Source: Cellulomonas xiejunii (GTDB lineage: Bacteria > Actinomycetota > Actinomycetes > Actinomycetales > Cellulomonadaceae). From it: a stretch of DNA of 64,000 nucleotides. Positions 49,987 through 57,959 of this stretch are shown piece by piece. Location: positions 2,418,001 through 2,482,000 of the forward strand of contig NZ_CP101987.1 of NCBI RefSeq assembly GCF_024508315.1, given 5' to 3'. Both the position numbers and the translations under genes were made by a program. Every line of letters starts with the position of its first letter. Positions within the stretch are counted from its first letter, which is position 1. The notes below the pieces were generated by a model, which was not told where the DNA came from, made no database searches, and saw only the letters and a program-made list of their open reading frames with translations.

Positions 49987-50868
49987 ATGGACGACTACCT
50001 CGCGGTCAACCGCGCCAACTGGGACGCCCGGGTGCCGGTGCACCTCGCGAACGGGTACGGGACCCACGAGCTCGTCGCCGACCCGACGGCGCTGTCGGGC
50101 GTCGTGCGGTTCGACCTGCCGCTCCTCGGCGAGATCGAGGGTCTGGACGCCGTGCACCTGCAGTGCCACCTCGGCACCGACACCCTCAGCCTCGCGCGGC
50201 TGGGGGCGAAGGTCACCGGCCTCGACCTGTCGGGCGACGCGATCGCGGCCGCGCAGGACCTGGCGACCCGCGCGGGGACCGATGTCGAGTACGTCGTGTC
50301 GGACGTCTACAGCGCGGTCGACGTACTGGGACCGGCGCGGTTCGACCTCGTGTACACCGGCATCGGTGCGCTGTGCTGGCTGCCCAGCATCGAGCGCTGG
50401 GCGCAGACCGTCGCGGGTCTGCTGCGGCCGGGCGGGCGGCTGTTCGTCCGCGACGCGCACCCCGTCCTGCTGGCGTCCCTGGGGATGGTGGTCGGCGAGG
50501 AGCACCCCGACCGGTCGCAGCAGTCCTGGATCAGCGGTCCCGGCACCGCGACGCCCGCCCTGGAGCTGTCGTACTTCGAGCAGCCCGAGCCGCTGGAATG
50601 GAACGACACGTTCACGTACACCGGCGGCGAGGGTGTCGCAGCACCCCTGTCGGTCGAGTGGAACCACGGCCTCGGCGAGATCGTCACGGCCGTGCTCGAC
50701 GCCGGCATGGAGATCACCGGGCTGCACGAGCACGACAGCGTGCCGTGGGAGTCGCTCGCCGGTCTGATGACGTACGACCAGGAGACCGGTGAGTGGCGCC
50801 TGTCGGACCGGCCCGAGCGACTCCCCGCCTCGTTCACCCTCACGGCACGGCTCAGGCCTCGCGCGTGA
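49987..50868 (+). CDS. SAM-dependent class I methyltransferase
   Basis: The product has 293 residues. The Rossmann core has [28 protein letters not shown] (motif I is [10 protein letters not shown] in place of the usual Gly-rich loop), [20 protein letters not shown] and [15 protein letters not shown]. The substrate is unknown. Its end overlaps the convergent transglutaminase gene by 17 bp. Confidence 0.88.
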   Translation: MDDYLAVNRANWDARVPVHLANGYGTHELVADPTALSGVVRFDLPLLGEIEGLDAVHLQCHLGTDTLSLARLGAKVTGLDLSGDAIAAAQDLATRAGTDVEYVVSDVYSAVDVLGPARFDLVYTGIGALCWLPSIERWAQTVAGLLRPGGRLFVRDAHPVLLASLGMVVGEEHPDRSQQSWISGPGTATPALELSYFEQPEPLEWNDTFTYTGGEGVAAPLSVEWNHGLGEIVTAVLDAGMEITGLHEHDSVPWESLAGLMTYDQETGEWRLSDRPERLPASFTLTARLRPRA

Positions 50869-51691
50869 TCCGCACCTGCACGACGAGGTCCTGCGTCTGC
50901 GGCCCCGCGTAGATGCCGCGCAGGGGTGGGACGTCGTCGTAGCAGCGTCCGCGGCCGAGCACCACGTGGTGCTCCCCGGCACGCACGCGGTTGGTCGGGT
51001 CGTACCCCGTCCACTCCCCCGTCCACCACTCGACCCACGCGTGCGACTCGCCCGTGACGGTCGCGCCGATCTCACCGGACGTGTCGGGGTGGAGGTACCC
51101 GGACACGTAGCGCGCGGGGATGCCGACCGAGCGCAGCGCCCCCAGGGCGAGGTGCGCCATGTCCTGGCAGACACCGGTGCGCTTGGTCCACGCCTCGGCG
51201 GCCGGGGTGTGGACGGTGGTGACCCCGGGGATGTACTCCAGCTCGTCGCGCAGCGCGAGGCAGACCGCCTCGGCGGCAGCGGCCGGCTCGAGGCCGTCGG
51301 CCGCGCGGCGCGCGATCTCCACGACGTCGTCGGGGACCTCGGTCGTCCTGGTGTCCGCGAGGTGCTCGGCCAGCCGGTCACGGACCTCGGGGCCGTGCAG
51401 CACGTCCCAGCCGGTCGACGACGTGGGCGCGGGCCGCTCGACGACCTCGACGACGTGCTCCGCCGTCAGCAGGAGGGACTGGTGCGGGGCCAGCACCTCG
51501 AACGCCGTGACCTGCGTGCCCCAGTAGTCGCGGTAGTCGTGCGTCCACGTCTGCGGGTGCACGTCGAGCCGCGACTCCAGGACGGTCTGCCCCGCCTGGG
51601 ACAGCGGCGTCATGCGTGCCTCGTTGTACGACGCCACCACCGGGTCGGCGTACCGGAACATGGACGTGTGGACGATCCTCAACCTGCTCAC
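50852..51691 (-). CDS. Transglutaminase family protein of the ATP-grasp/alpha-E trio
   Basis: The product is 279 residues, cytoplasmic. N-terminal beta domain SRLRIVHTSMFRYADPVVASYNEARMTPL is followed by an intact transglutaminase triad: Cys in TGVCQDMAHLALGALRSVGIPARYVSGYL, His in GESHAWVEW and Asp in YDPTN. Family members are proteases or amidases. The GTG start overlaps the alpha-E stop, and with the ATP-grasp gene this trio is a widely conserved predicted peptide-ligation system. Confidence 0.92.
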   Translation of the reverse strand: MSRLRIVHTSMFRYADPVVASYNEARMTPLSQAGQTVLESRLDVHPQTWTHDYRDYWGTQVTAFEVLAPHQSLLLTAEHVVEVVERPAPTSSTGWDVLHGPEVRDRLAEHLADTRTTEVPDDVVEIARRAADGLEPAAAAEAVCLALRDELEYIPGVTTVHTPAAEAWTKRTGVCQDMAHLALGALRSVGIPARYVSGYLHPDTSGEIGATVTGESHAWVEWWTGEWTGYDPTNRVRAGEHHVVLGRGRCYDDVPPLRGIYAGPQTQDLVVQVRITREA

Positions 51692-52617
51692 AGCGCCTCC
51701 CCCACCCACGTCAGCTCCGCACCCGACGGGAAGTACCGTGCGCGGATCGCGTCGGAGGCCGCCGAGCAGGCCCGCTGCACGAGCTCCATCTCGCGCGGGA
51801 GCGCGTCGACGATCTCCAGCAGCGGGCGGTACTCCAGGTTGGTCCGCACGAGCCCGATGTGGCGCCGCGCGTCGTCGATGGTGGTCCGGTCGGCGACCGG
51901 CTCGAGCGCGGACAGCGACGCCTCGGCCTGGTTCAGCGAGTACACGATCGACCGGGGGAAGAGCCGGTCGAGCAGCAGGAACCCCGCCGCGCGCTCGTCC
52001 GACGTGTTGCCGCGGTAGGTCCGCAGGAAGGCCTCGTGCGCCCCGCACGAGCGCAGGAGCGTCGCCCAGCTCGGTCCGGCGGACCCGGCCAGCGCGCGGG
52101 TCGTCAGCAGCCGCGCCGTCATGTCGGCCCGTTCGATGGAGCGCCCCAGGACCATGAAGTGCCACGTGTCGTCGCGCGACGTCGTCGACTCCACGATCCC
52201 GGTGACGATCGCCGCCCGCTCACGCACCCACGTGAAGTAGTCGTGCGGACGTGCCGGACGCATCTGCGACGGCAGCTGGTTCCAGCTGGTGTTCAGGCAC
52301 TCCCACAGCTCGGTCGAGACGATCTCGCGTGCCCGCCGCGCGTTCTCCCGCGCCGCGACGAGCGCCCCCGCGATCGAGGACGGGGAGAACCTGTCGTAGC
52401 CGAGGACGTCGAGAACGTGCTCGCGCCCGACGTCGAGCTCGGCGGGCGGTGCGGGACGGTCCATGACGGAGAGCAGGGACCGGCACGCGAGGTCCTCCTC
52501 CGCCCAGGGGTCCTCGAGCAGGATCTGCACGTGCACGTCGAGCAGGCGGGCCGTGTCGTCGGCGCGCTCGACGTACCGACCGATCCAGAACAGCGACTCC
52601 GCGATCCGGCTCAGCAC
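51688..52617 (-). CDS. Alpha-E domain protein (DUF403)
   Basis: The product has 309 residues, all helical: LSRIAESLFWIGRYVERADDTARLLDVHVQ at the start, FMVLGRSIERADMTARLL in the second half. Alpha-E proteins always accompany the circularly permuted ATP-grasp and transglutaminase genes; their own activity is unknown. The GTG overlaps the ATP-grasp gene end by 7 bp. The stop overlaps the transglutaminase start by 4. Confidence 0.92.
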   Translation of the reverse strand: MLSRIAESLFWIGRYVERADDTARLLDVHVQILLEDPWAEEDLACRSLLSVMDRPAPPAELDVGREHVLDVLGYDRFSPSSIAGALVAARENARRAREIVSTELWECLNTSWNQLPSQMRPARPHDYFTWVRERAAIVTGIVESTTSRDDTWHFMVLGRSIERADMTARLLTTRALAGSAGPSWATLLRSCGAHEAFLRTYRGNTSDERAAGFLLLDRLFPRSIVYSLNQAEASLSALEPVADRTTIDDARRHIGLVRTNLEYRPLLEIVDALPREMELVQRACSAASDAIRARYFPSGAELTWVGEAL

Positions 52618-54191
52618 GTCGTGGCTCCCGTCGTCCGCTGCTGCTGTTGCTGCATGACCTGCGCCCGCGCGTCCGACGGGTTCGAGTCGATCGGCACCGA
52701 CGCGTCCTTGGGCACGGCCTGCGGCAGCGACTGGCGCTGGTCCTGCGCGCGACGCGGGACGCGCCCTCCGAGCACCCAGGTGTCCTTGGACCCACCACCC
52801 TGCGAGGAGTTGACGACGAGCTGGCCCTCCGGGAGCGCCACCCGCGTCAGACCGCCGGGCAGGACGTAGACGGAGTCGCCGTCGTTGACCGCGAACGGTC
52901 GCAGGTCGACGTGGCGTGGACGCAGGCCGTCCTCGACGAGCGTCGGCACGGTCGACAGCTGGACGACCGGCTGCGCGATCCACCCTCGGGGGTCCTCCTG
53001 CAGCCTGCCGCGCAACACGTCGAGCTCGGCGCGCGAAGCCCGTGGCCCGACCACCAGGCCCTTGCCCCCGGACCCGTCGACGGGCTTGACGACCAGCTCG
53101 TCCAACCGGTCGAGGACCTCCTCGAGCGCCCCCGGGTCCTCCAGACGCCACGTGTCGACGTTGGGCAGGATCGGCTCCTCGCCCAGGTGGTAGCGGATGA
53201 GGTCGGGCAGGTAGGTGTAGAGCAGCTTGTCGTCGGCGACACCGTTGCCGACCGCGTTCGCGATGGTCACGTTGCCGAGCCGGGCACACGTCATGAGCCC
53301 CGGGCACCCGAGGAACGAGTCGGAGCGGAACGTCACGGGATCGATGTACTCGTCGTCCACGCGCCGGTAGATCACGTCGACCCGGCGGCGCCCCTGCGTC
53401 GTGCGCATCCACACCCGGCCGCCCGAGACGTACAGGTCGCGACCCTCGACGAGCTCGACGCCCATCGTGCGGGCCAGGAGGGTGTGCTCGAAGTACGCGG
53501 AGTTGAAGACGCCCGGGGTCAGGACGACGACGGTCGGGTCGTCGACGCCGTGCGGTGCTGCCGCGGTGAGCGCCGCGAGCAGCCGCCGGGAGTAGTCCAC
53601 GACAGGACGGATCCGCAGCGCGGCGAAGAGCTCGGGGAACGTCTGGGCCATCGCGCGCCGGTTGGACAGGACGTAGCTGACGCCCGACGGGACGCGCACG
53701 TTGTCCTCCAGCACGCGCCAGCCGCCGAGGGAGTCGCGTACCAGGTCGATCCCCGAGACGTGCACGCGCACGCCGTTGGGCGGTTCGATGCCACGAGCCG
53801 CGCGGTGGAAGTGGTGGGACGAGACCACCACCGACCGTGGCACCACACCGTCCGCGATCGCCTTCTGCGGGCCGTAGACGTCGGCCAGGAACGCCTCGAG
53901 CGCCCGGACACGCTGCGCGACGCCGGGAGCGACGTGGTCCCACTCCTCGCCCGCCATGACGCGCGGGACGACGTCCAGCGGGAACGGCCGTTCCTCGCCC
54001 GCGAAGTCGAAGGTCACCCCCTGCTTCAGGTACGAGCGCGCCAGGGTGTCGGCGCGAGCGCGCAGCTCACCCGCGGAGAGCTCGGCGAGCGCGGAGTGCA
54101 CGTGCCGGTACGCCGAGCGCACCTCGCCCTCGGGACCGATCATCTCGTCCCACGCAGGCCCCGCCGGGTAGTCGTCGAAGAGGTCCGCCAT
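52611..54191 (-). CDS. Circularly permuted ATP-grasp protein
   Basis: The product has 526 residues. It shows SGIDLVRDSLGGWRVLEDNVRVPSGVSYVLSNRRAMAQ, TPGVFNSAYFEHTLLARTMGVELVEGRDLYV, NAVGNGVADDKLLYTYLPDLIRYHLGEEPILPNV and VVKPVDGSGGKGLVVGP, the DUF404/407-type ATP-grasp in permuted order. Predicted to make amide bonds on a small peptide substrate with its two partners. The C-terminus ends in a run of glutamines. Its -10 box lies 6 nt before the ATG. Confidence 0.93.
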   Translation of the reverse strand: MADLFDDYPAGPAWDEMIGPEGEVRSAYRHVHSALAELSAGELRARADTLARSYLKQGVTFDFAGEERPFPLDVVPRVMAGEEWDHVAPGVAQRVRALEAFLADVYGPQKAIADGVVPRSVVVSSHHFHRAARGIEPPNGVRVHVSGIDLVRDSLGGWRVLEDNVRVPSGVSYVLSNRRAMAQTFPELFAALRIRPVVDYSRRLLAALTAAAPHGVDDPTVVVLTPGVFNSAYFEHTLLARTMGVELVEGRDLYVSGGRVWMRTTQGRRRVDVIYRRVDDEYIDPVTFRSDSFLGCPGLMTCARLGNVTIANAVGNGVADDKLLYTYLPDLIRYHLGEEPILPNVDTWRLEDPGALEEVLDRLDELVVKPVDGSGGKGLVVGPRASRAELDVLRGRLQEDPRGWIAQPVVQLSTVPTLVEDGLRPRHVDLRPFAVNDGDSVYVLPGGLTRVALPEGQLVVNSSQGGGSKDTWVLGGRVPRRAQDQRQSLPQAVPKDASVPIDSNPSDARAQVMQQQQQRTTGATTC

Positions 54192-54197
54192 GGCGCG

Positions 54198-54203
54198 AAT
54201 CTA
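54198..54203 (-). promoter_or_regulatory. -10 box for the ATP-grasp trio
   Basis: TAGATT on the minus strand is 6 nt before the ATG at 54191, a leaderless layout. A TTGACA lies 9 bp further upstream, too close to be its -35 box. Confidence 0.5.
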
Positions 54204-54266
54204 GTCGGCCTGTGTCAACGCCGCGTTACGTGGGGCGAGCGCCGCTCCGGGGTGCCGGGCCGAGGC

Positions 54267-54272
54267 TAGGCT
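54267..54272 (+). promoter_or_regulatory. -10 box for the PemK-like gene
   Basis: TAGGCT lies 8 nt before the GTG at 54281, giving a nearly leaderless transcript. Confidence 0.4.
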
Positions 54273-54280
54273 CGGCCACC

Positions 54281-54796
54281 GTGACCGAACGACGCTGGCG
54301 CACCGCCCTGCGGGGCGCGGCCCGCCGACTCCTGCCGAGGTCGCGGCCCGGTGCGACCACGACCGACGGCCTGTCACGTCGGGAGCGCGCGGCGTCAACC
54401 GTGACCGGCGGTGAGCTGCGCCCCACGTACGCGCCTCGGGCGGACGGCCGGCCCGACCCGGGCGAGGTCGTCTGGACGTGGGTCCCGTACGAGGACGACC
54501 CGGCGCGCGGCAAGGACCGACCCGTCCTCGTCGTCGCCGTCGAGGGCGGCACCGTCGTCGGCCTGATGCTCACGAGCAAGGACCACGACCGTGACGCGGC
54601 CGACGAGGCACGGCGCGGGCGACTGTGGCTCGACGTCGGTGCCGGCGCGTGGGACCGGCAGGGACGGCCGAGCGAGGTGCGCCTGGACCGCCTGCTGCGG
54701 TTGCCCGCCGTCGAGGTCCGGCGCGAAGGCGCCGCCCTGGACCCGGACCGGTACGCCGCCGTGGTGCGCGCCGCCGGCCAGGTGCACGGCTGGTAA
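54281..54796 (+). CDS. PemK/MazF-like (toxin-fold) protein
   Basis: The product has 171 residues. A basic N-terminal extension of about 55 residues (RRWRTALRGAARRLLPRSRPG) precedes a PemK-like core: DPGEVVWTWVPYEDDPARGKDRPVLVV, GLMLTSKDHD, and SEVRLDRLLRLPAVEVRREGAALD. PemK/MazF toxins are mRNA interferases. No antitoxin gene adjoins it; the neighbours are rpsT and the divergent ATP-grasp trio. It may therefore be a non-toxic relative. The basic extension could bind nucleic acid (inferred). Confidence 0.8.
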   Translation: MTERRWRTALRGAARRLLPRSRPGATTTDGLSRRERAASTVTGGELRPTYAPRADGRPDPGEVVWTWVPYEDDPARGKDRPVLVVAVEGGTVVGLMLTSKDHDRDAADEARRGRLWLDVGAGAWDRQGRPSEVRLDRLLRLPAVEVRREGAALDPDRYAAVVRAAGQVHGW

Positions 54797-54811
54797 CATG
54801 TCGAACTGCGT

Positions 54812-54831
54812 GCCCGCCTGGGTCGGCGGGC
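54812..54831 (+). other. Small hairpin in the rpsT leader
   Basis: GCCCGCC and GGCGGGC form a 7-bp stem with a 6-nt loop, 110 nt before rpsT. It could be a weak terminator for the PemK-like gene or part of an S20 leader. The rest of the 54797-54940 gap shows no clear promoter. Confidence 0.35.
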
Positions 54832-54940
54832 GCGGGCGCAGGCCTTTCCCGCGGGTGTCCCCACGCCCCAGTCCTGGCGCTGCGCATGCCCTCTACGACC
54901 TGTCAGATCGCTTCGGCGACCTACCCAAGAGAGTCCACAC

Positions 54941-55201
54941 GTGGCGAACATCAAGTCCCAGATCAAGCGCATCGGCACGAACGAGAAGGCCCGGCTGCGC
55001 AACAAGGCAGTGAAGTCGGAGCTCAAGACGTACGTGCGTCGCGTCCGCGAGGCAGTCGCCGGTGGCGACAAGGAGGCGGCGAGCACAGCGCTCGTCGTCG
55101 CAGCCCGCAAGCTCGACAAGGCGGTGTCCAAGGGCGTGATCCACGCCAACCAGGCCGCCAACCGCAAGTCGGCGCTGTCGAAGGCCGTCAACAGCCTCTG
55201 A
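54941..55201 (+). CDS. rpsT: 30S ribosomal protein S20
   Basis: S20 binds 16S rRNA early in 30S assembly. At 86 residues it is standard length: [34 protein letters not shown], then [27 protein letters not shown]. The start is GTG with AAGAGAG 8 nt upstream. A strong terminator follows. Confidence 0.98.
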   Translation: MANIKSQIKRIGTNEKARLRNKAVKSELKTYVRRVREAVAGGDKEAASTALVVAARKLDKAVSKGVIHANQAANRKSALSKAVNSL

Positions 55202-55263
55202 GGCGCCCGCGCAGCTTCCACCTGCGCGTGCCGGACTGCGAGGTCCAGCACACCACACGTCGA

Positions 55264-55293
55264 AAGGGCGGTACCCCGCGGGGTACCGCCCTT
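55264..55293 (+). terminator. Bidirectional terminator after rpsT
   Basis: AAGGGCGGTACCCC and its complement form 14-bp arms around a 2-nt centre, making a 30-bp perfect dyad between rpsT and the convergent XRE gene. Confidence 0.88.
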
Positions 55294-55310
55294 CCGACGT
55301 CTGTGGCAGA

Positions 55311-56639
55311 TCAGCCGCCGAGCGACCACGTCTGCCGCGGGGCACCCGTCGGGACCGACGGCTGGAAGCCCGCCTCGCGCAGCGCACGGTCGAACGCCCG
55401 GGCGGCCGCGTCGACGTCACCGCGGCGCAGGTACCGGTCGCCCAGGTCGCGCCAGACGCCCGCCGAGTGCCGGGTCGCCGCCATCATGCCGAGCATGTCC
55501 GCGCCCCACTGGAACGCCTTCGCCGCGCCGTCGTGGTCACCGCGCGCGTCGAGCACGTCCCCCAGCGCGATGTGCGCCGCAGCAGCCTCCAGTCGAGGGG
55601 CGTCACCGAGACCGGCCAGCGCAGCCCGCGCGTCCGCCTCGGCCGCCGCCTCGTCACCGAGCAGGAGGTGCGCACGCGAGCGCTCGACCTGCAGGCGTGC
55701 GACGTCGAGTGCCGACCCGACGACCTGCAGCCCGGGCTCCGCCTTGTCGATCTGCGCCAGCGCCGCACGCGGGTCGGCCGGCTCGGAACGCAGCAGCAAC
55801 CACGCGTAGTTCACCCGCAGCCGCGGCAGGTCACGGTCGGGCTCCCCTTCCGACAGCAGGGCGAGGGCCCGCTCGGTGTACCGCTGCGCGAGCTCGTAGT
55901 CGCGGCGCTGCTCGGCGACGAGCGCGGCGTTCCAGTACACGCTCCCCCGGCCGCGCGGCGTGCCGAGCGACTCCGCCAGACGGACCAGCTCCGCCGCGCG
56001 GTGGGTGGCGTAGAGCAGGTCGCCGCGCTCGACGTACGCCCACAGCACGGTCGAGGCGAGACGCAGGTGCTCGTCGGTCCCGACGAGGTCGGCGCTGTCC
56101 AGGTCGGCCAGCGTCCGCTCACCGACCTCCACCGCCCGGTGCAGGTCGCCCGCCTCCAGGTAGCACCCGACGAGCGCCGTGGTGAGCACGGCCGCGCGCA
56201 GGTGGTCAGGGCGCTGCTGCGTCTCGGTGAGCAGCGGCTCGAGCAGCGTGATGGCCGTCTCGAGCTCACCCAGGAGCTCGTGGGCGCGGGCCAGCGTCGT
56301 CAACGCCTCCACCCGCAGCACCGGTGTCACGACCGACAGGTCGAGCGCCGTGATGCGGTGTGCCGCGCCGCCCGCGTCGCCGCTGGCCAGGTCGAGCCGC
56401 GCGTAGTCGAGCTCGAGCCGGGTGCGGGCCTCGTTGGGCCCGTCCTCGCCGTGCTTGAGGAACTCGAGGGTGGTGCCCAGCCGTTCGGCGAGCACCCCGA
56501 GGGCCGCGTCCGTGGGTTCACGGTGGCCTGCCTCGATGAGGGAGATGTAGCTGGGCGAGAACGCACTGCCGGCCAGGGCCGTCTGGGAGAGCCCTGCCGC
56601 CAACCGCGCCTCGCGCACACGGTCACCGATTGTCGTCAT
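55311..56639 (-). CDS. XRE-family regulator with TPR-like C-terminal domain
   Basis: The product has 442 residues. Residues 1-60 are a Cro/CI-type helix-turn-helix: IGDRVREARLAAGLSQTALAGSAFSPSYISLIEAGHREPTDAALGVLAERLG. The remaining 370 are alpha-helical with TPR-like units (RAAVLTTALVGCYLEAGDLHRAVEVGERTLADLD, YELAQRYTERALALLSEGEPD). This is the layout of peptide-sensing RRNPP regulators such as PlcR and Rap-type receptors. A secreted-peptide gene lies 159 bp upstream on the same strand. A TACAAT -10 box is 8 nt before the ATG within a dyad, suggesting autoregulation. Peptide binding is inferred. Confidence 0.85.
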   Translation of the reverse strand: MTTIGDRVREARLAAGLSQTALAGSAFSPSYISLIEAGHREPTDAALGVLAERLGTTLEFLKHGEDGPNEARTRLELDYARLDLASGDAGGAAHRITALDLSVVTPVLRVEALTTLARAHELLGELETAITLLEPLLTETQQRPDHLRAAVLTTALVGCYLEAGDLHRAVEVGERTLADLDSADLVGTDEHLRLASTVLWAYVERGDLLYATHRAAELVRLAESLGTPRGRGSVYWNAALVAEQRRDYELAQRYTERALALLSEGEPDRDLPRLRVNYAWLLLRSEPADPRAALAQIDKAEPGLQVVGSALDVARLQVERSRAHLLLGDEAAAEADARAALAGLGDAPRLEAAAAHIALGDVLDARGDHDGAAKAFQWGADMLGMMAATRHSAGVWRDLGDRYLRRGDVDAAARAFDRALREAGFQPSVPTGAPRQTWSLGG

Positions 56640-56643
56640 GAGA

Positions 56644-56662
56644 TGTCATTGTACGTATGACG
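56644..56662 (-). promoter_or_regulatory. Operator TGTCAT-N7-ATGACg at the XRE-TPR start
   Basis: On the plus strand TGTCAT (56644-56649), a 7-bp spacer and ATGACG (56657-56662) form a near-perfect dyad. The -10 box TACAAT (56653-56648, minus) lies within it. The same dyad occurs at the first EAL gene. Likely bound by the XRE protein itself. Confidence 0.6.
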
Positions 56663-56750
56663 GCCGTGATTACCATCCCCCTGTCGCGCACGGCACGTCG
56701 CGACGCCGCGACGGCCGCGTGCGGGAACGCCGTTCTTCCCGCGTCGCGGC

Positions 56751-56786
56751 GGGTGCGCCGTGCGACGGACGTCGCACGGCGCACCC
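56751..56786 (-). terminator. Terminator after the secreted-peptide gene
   Basis: GGGTGCGCCGTGCGAC and its exact complement give a 16-bp stem with a 4-nt loop, 12 nt past the peptide gene stop. It separates the peptide from the XRE gene, which has its own promoter. Confidence 0.8.
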
Positions 56787-56798
56787 GTCAACGGCCTC

Positions 56799-56924
56799 TC
56801 AGATGTAGTCCTTGCAGCAACCGCCGGGCCCGTTGAGGGACACCGAGGCGGTCACTGCAGGGGCGCCGACAACGAGCGAGCCGACGATGGCGAGAGCGGC
56901 GATCGCGCTGGCGAGGTGCTTCAT
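56799..56924 (-). CDS. Small secreted peptide, candidate signalling peptide precursor
   Basis: This is a 41-residue open frame from an ATG with AGGAGA 5 nt upstream. Residues 1-26 form a signal peptide: MKHLASAIAALAIVGSLVVG followed by APAVTA, with an A-x-A-type cleavage at 23 or 26. The predicted mature end is SVSLNGPGGCCKDYI (15 residues), with a Cys-Cys pair. It has a good ribosome site, a signal peptide and a strong terminator, so it looks real. I know no family. It could be a pheromone for the adjacent XRE-TPR protein, a small bacteriocin or a modified peptide. A TATGAC -10 box may lie at 56969-56964. Confidence 0.72.
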   Translation of the reverse strand: MKHLASAIAALAIVGSLVVGAPAVTASVSLNGPGGCCKDYI

Positions 56925-57087
56925 GGCGTTCTCCTGTCAAGGGGCTTCCTGCTCCCTGGGGACGTCATACCGACGGCCCGCCAGGGTCGGGACACGTCGT
57001 CGACAGGGTGACACATCACCGCGATCCGCGCGAACACCCCAACCACCCGAACGTGTACGCCCAGATTCCACCCTGCGACCAGATGAT

Positions 57088-57105
57088 CACATGTCCGGAC
57101 TTGTG
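57088..57105 (+). repeat. 18-bp imperfect palindrome before the first EAL gene
   Basis: CACATGTCCGGACTTGTG is a dyad with one mismatched pair. It ends 2 nt before the TGTCAT-N7-ATGACA site, and could be a second protein-binding site. A smaller repeat, GGTGA-N4-TCACC, is at 57007-57020. The rest of the 56925-57119 gap shows no other clear signal. Confidence 0.5.
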
Positions 57106-57106
57106 G

Positions 57107-57125
57107 TGTCATAGGGGCCATGACA
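57107..57125 (+). promoter_or_regulatory. Operator TGTCAT-N7-ATGACA at the first EAL gene
   Basis: TGTCAT (57107-57112), a 7-bp spacer, ATGACA (57120-57125): a perfect dyad overlapping the start codon. It shares half-sites and the spacer length with the dyad at the XRE-TPR start, so the same regulator may bind both. Confidence 0.6.
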
Positions 57126-57848
57126 TCGGATGGTGCTGACGCGACCCTGGCGCAGCTCGGCGCAGCGGTCGACGCCGCGATCCCGCGTGCCCTGAGACGC
57201 GCCTGGGCGCAGCACATCGCGCACGAGCCGGTGCTCGTGGCACGCCAGGGCATCTACTCCGCCCACGGACGTCCGTTCGCCTACCAGTTCTCCTACCGGT
57301 CCCCCGGGCACCACCCGGAGATCGCCCGCACCTGGGGCCGGACCGAGCACGAGCGCGCCACGGACCACGTCCTGCGCGCGACGTTCGGCCGCGCGGACCT
57401 CGAGCACGTCGCGCACGGCCGCCTGCTGTTCATCCGGTGCCCGCGCGCGCACCTCCTGGGAGAGCTTCCGCTGCCCGCCCGGCCCGACCGCCTGGTGGTC
57501 GAGGTCAGCACCCATGCCGAGGTCGACGCCGCCGCGTTGACGGGCTTGCGCCGCCTGCGGGAGCAGGGCTTCCGGATCGCCCTGCCCGCCTTCACGGACC
57601 GACCCGAGCAGCGCCGCCTGCTCCCGCACGTCGACTTCGTCAAGGTGGACGTGCGCGACCTCGACGTGGAAGGACACCCGGTCGTCCGTGTCGCGCGCTC
57701 GTTCGGCGCGATGCTCGTCGCCGAGTACGTCGAGTCACCCGACGCGCTGCGGCACGCACGCGACCTCGGGTTCACGCTGTTCCAGGGCAACCTCATCGAG
57801 CGTGCCGGCGTGCTGGACCGGGCCGGTGCCCGCCTCGTCGGCAACTGA
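57120..57848 (+). CDS. Degenerate EAL-domain protein (YuxH type, no HDOD)
   Basis: The product has 242 residues. It matches the EAL part of YuxH/CdgJ-type EAL-HDOD proteins (VLVARQGIYSAHGRPFAYQFSYRS). Several phosphodiesterase residues are lost: ExLxR is QFSYR, Asn in the NV(S/T) strand is Arg (FIRCPRAHL), and the DD motif is PA (ALPAFTDR). Lys in FVKVDVRDLD, Glu in AEYVE and FQGN remain. The HDOD half is absent. It probably binds c-di-GMP or a partner rather than cleaving it. The dyad at its start suggests regulation by the XRE-TPR protein. Confidence 0.78.
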   Translation: MTSDGADATLAQLGAAVDAAIPRALRRAWAQHIAHEPVLVARQGIYSAHGRPFAYQFSYRSPGHHPEIARTWGRTEHERATDHVLRATFGRADLEHVAHGRLLFIRCPRAHLLGELPLPARPDRLVVEVSTHAEVDAAALTGLRRLREQGFRIALPAFTDRPEQRRLLPHVDFVKVDVRDLDVEGHPVVRVARSFGAMLVAEYVESPDALRHARDLGFTLFQGNLIERAGVLDRAGARLVGN

Positions 57849-57959
57849 GCACCGGATCCCCCCCACCGACGCGCGACCCTTTCCCGCTCGTCGTGGGCTG
57901 ATCGGGTGATGTCTGCGAGACCAGCGTCATGAACCGTCAGCACCACGCTCTCCCATGGT

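Noticed and set aside
49026..49988. N-terminal extension of lepA giving a 952-residue protein
   Set aside because: The extension is antisense to the isomerase-family gene at 49188-49925 and shows no conserved sequence. LepA is normally about 600-650 residues.
54198..54223. TTGACA upstream of the ATP-grasp trio as a -35 box
   Set aside because: It lies only 9 bp from the TAGATT -10 box; 16-18 bp is expected.
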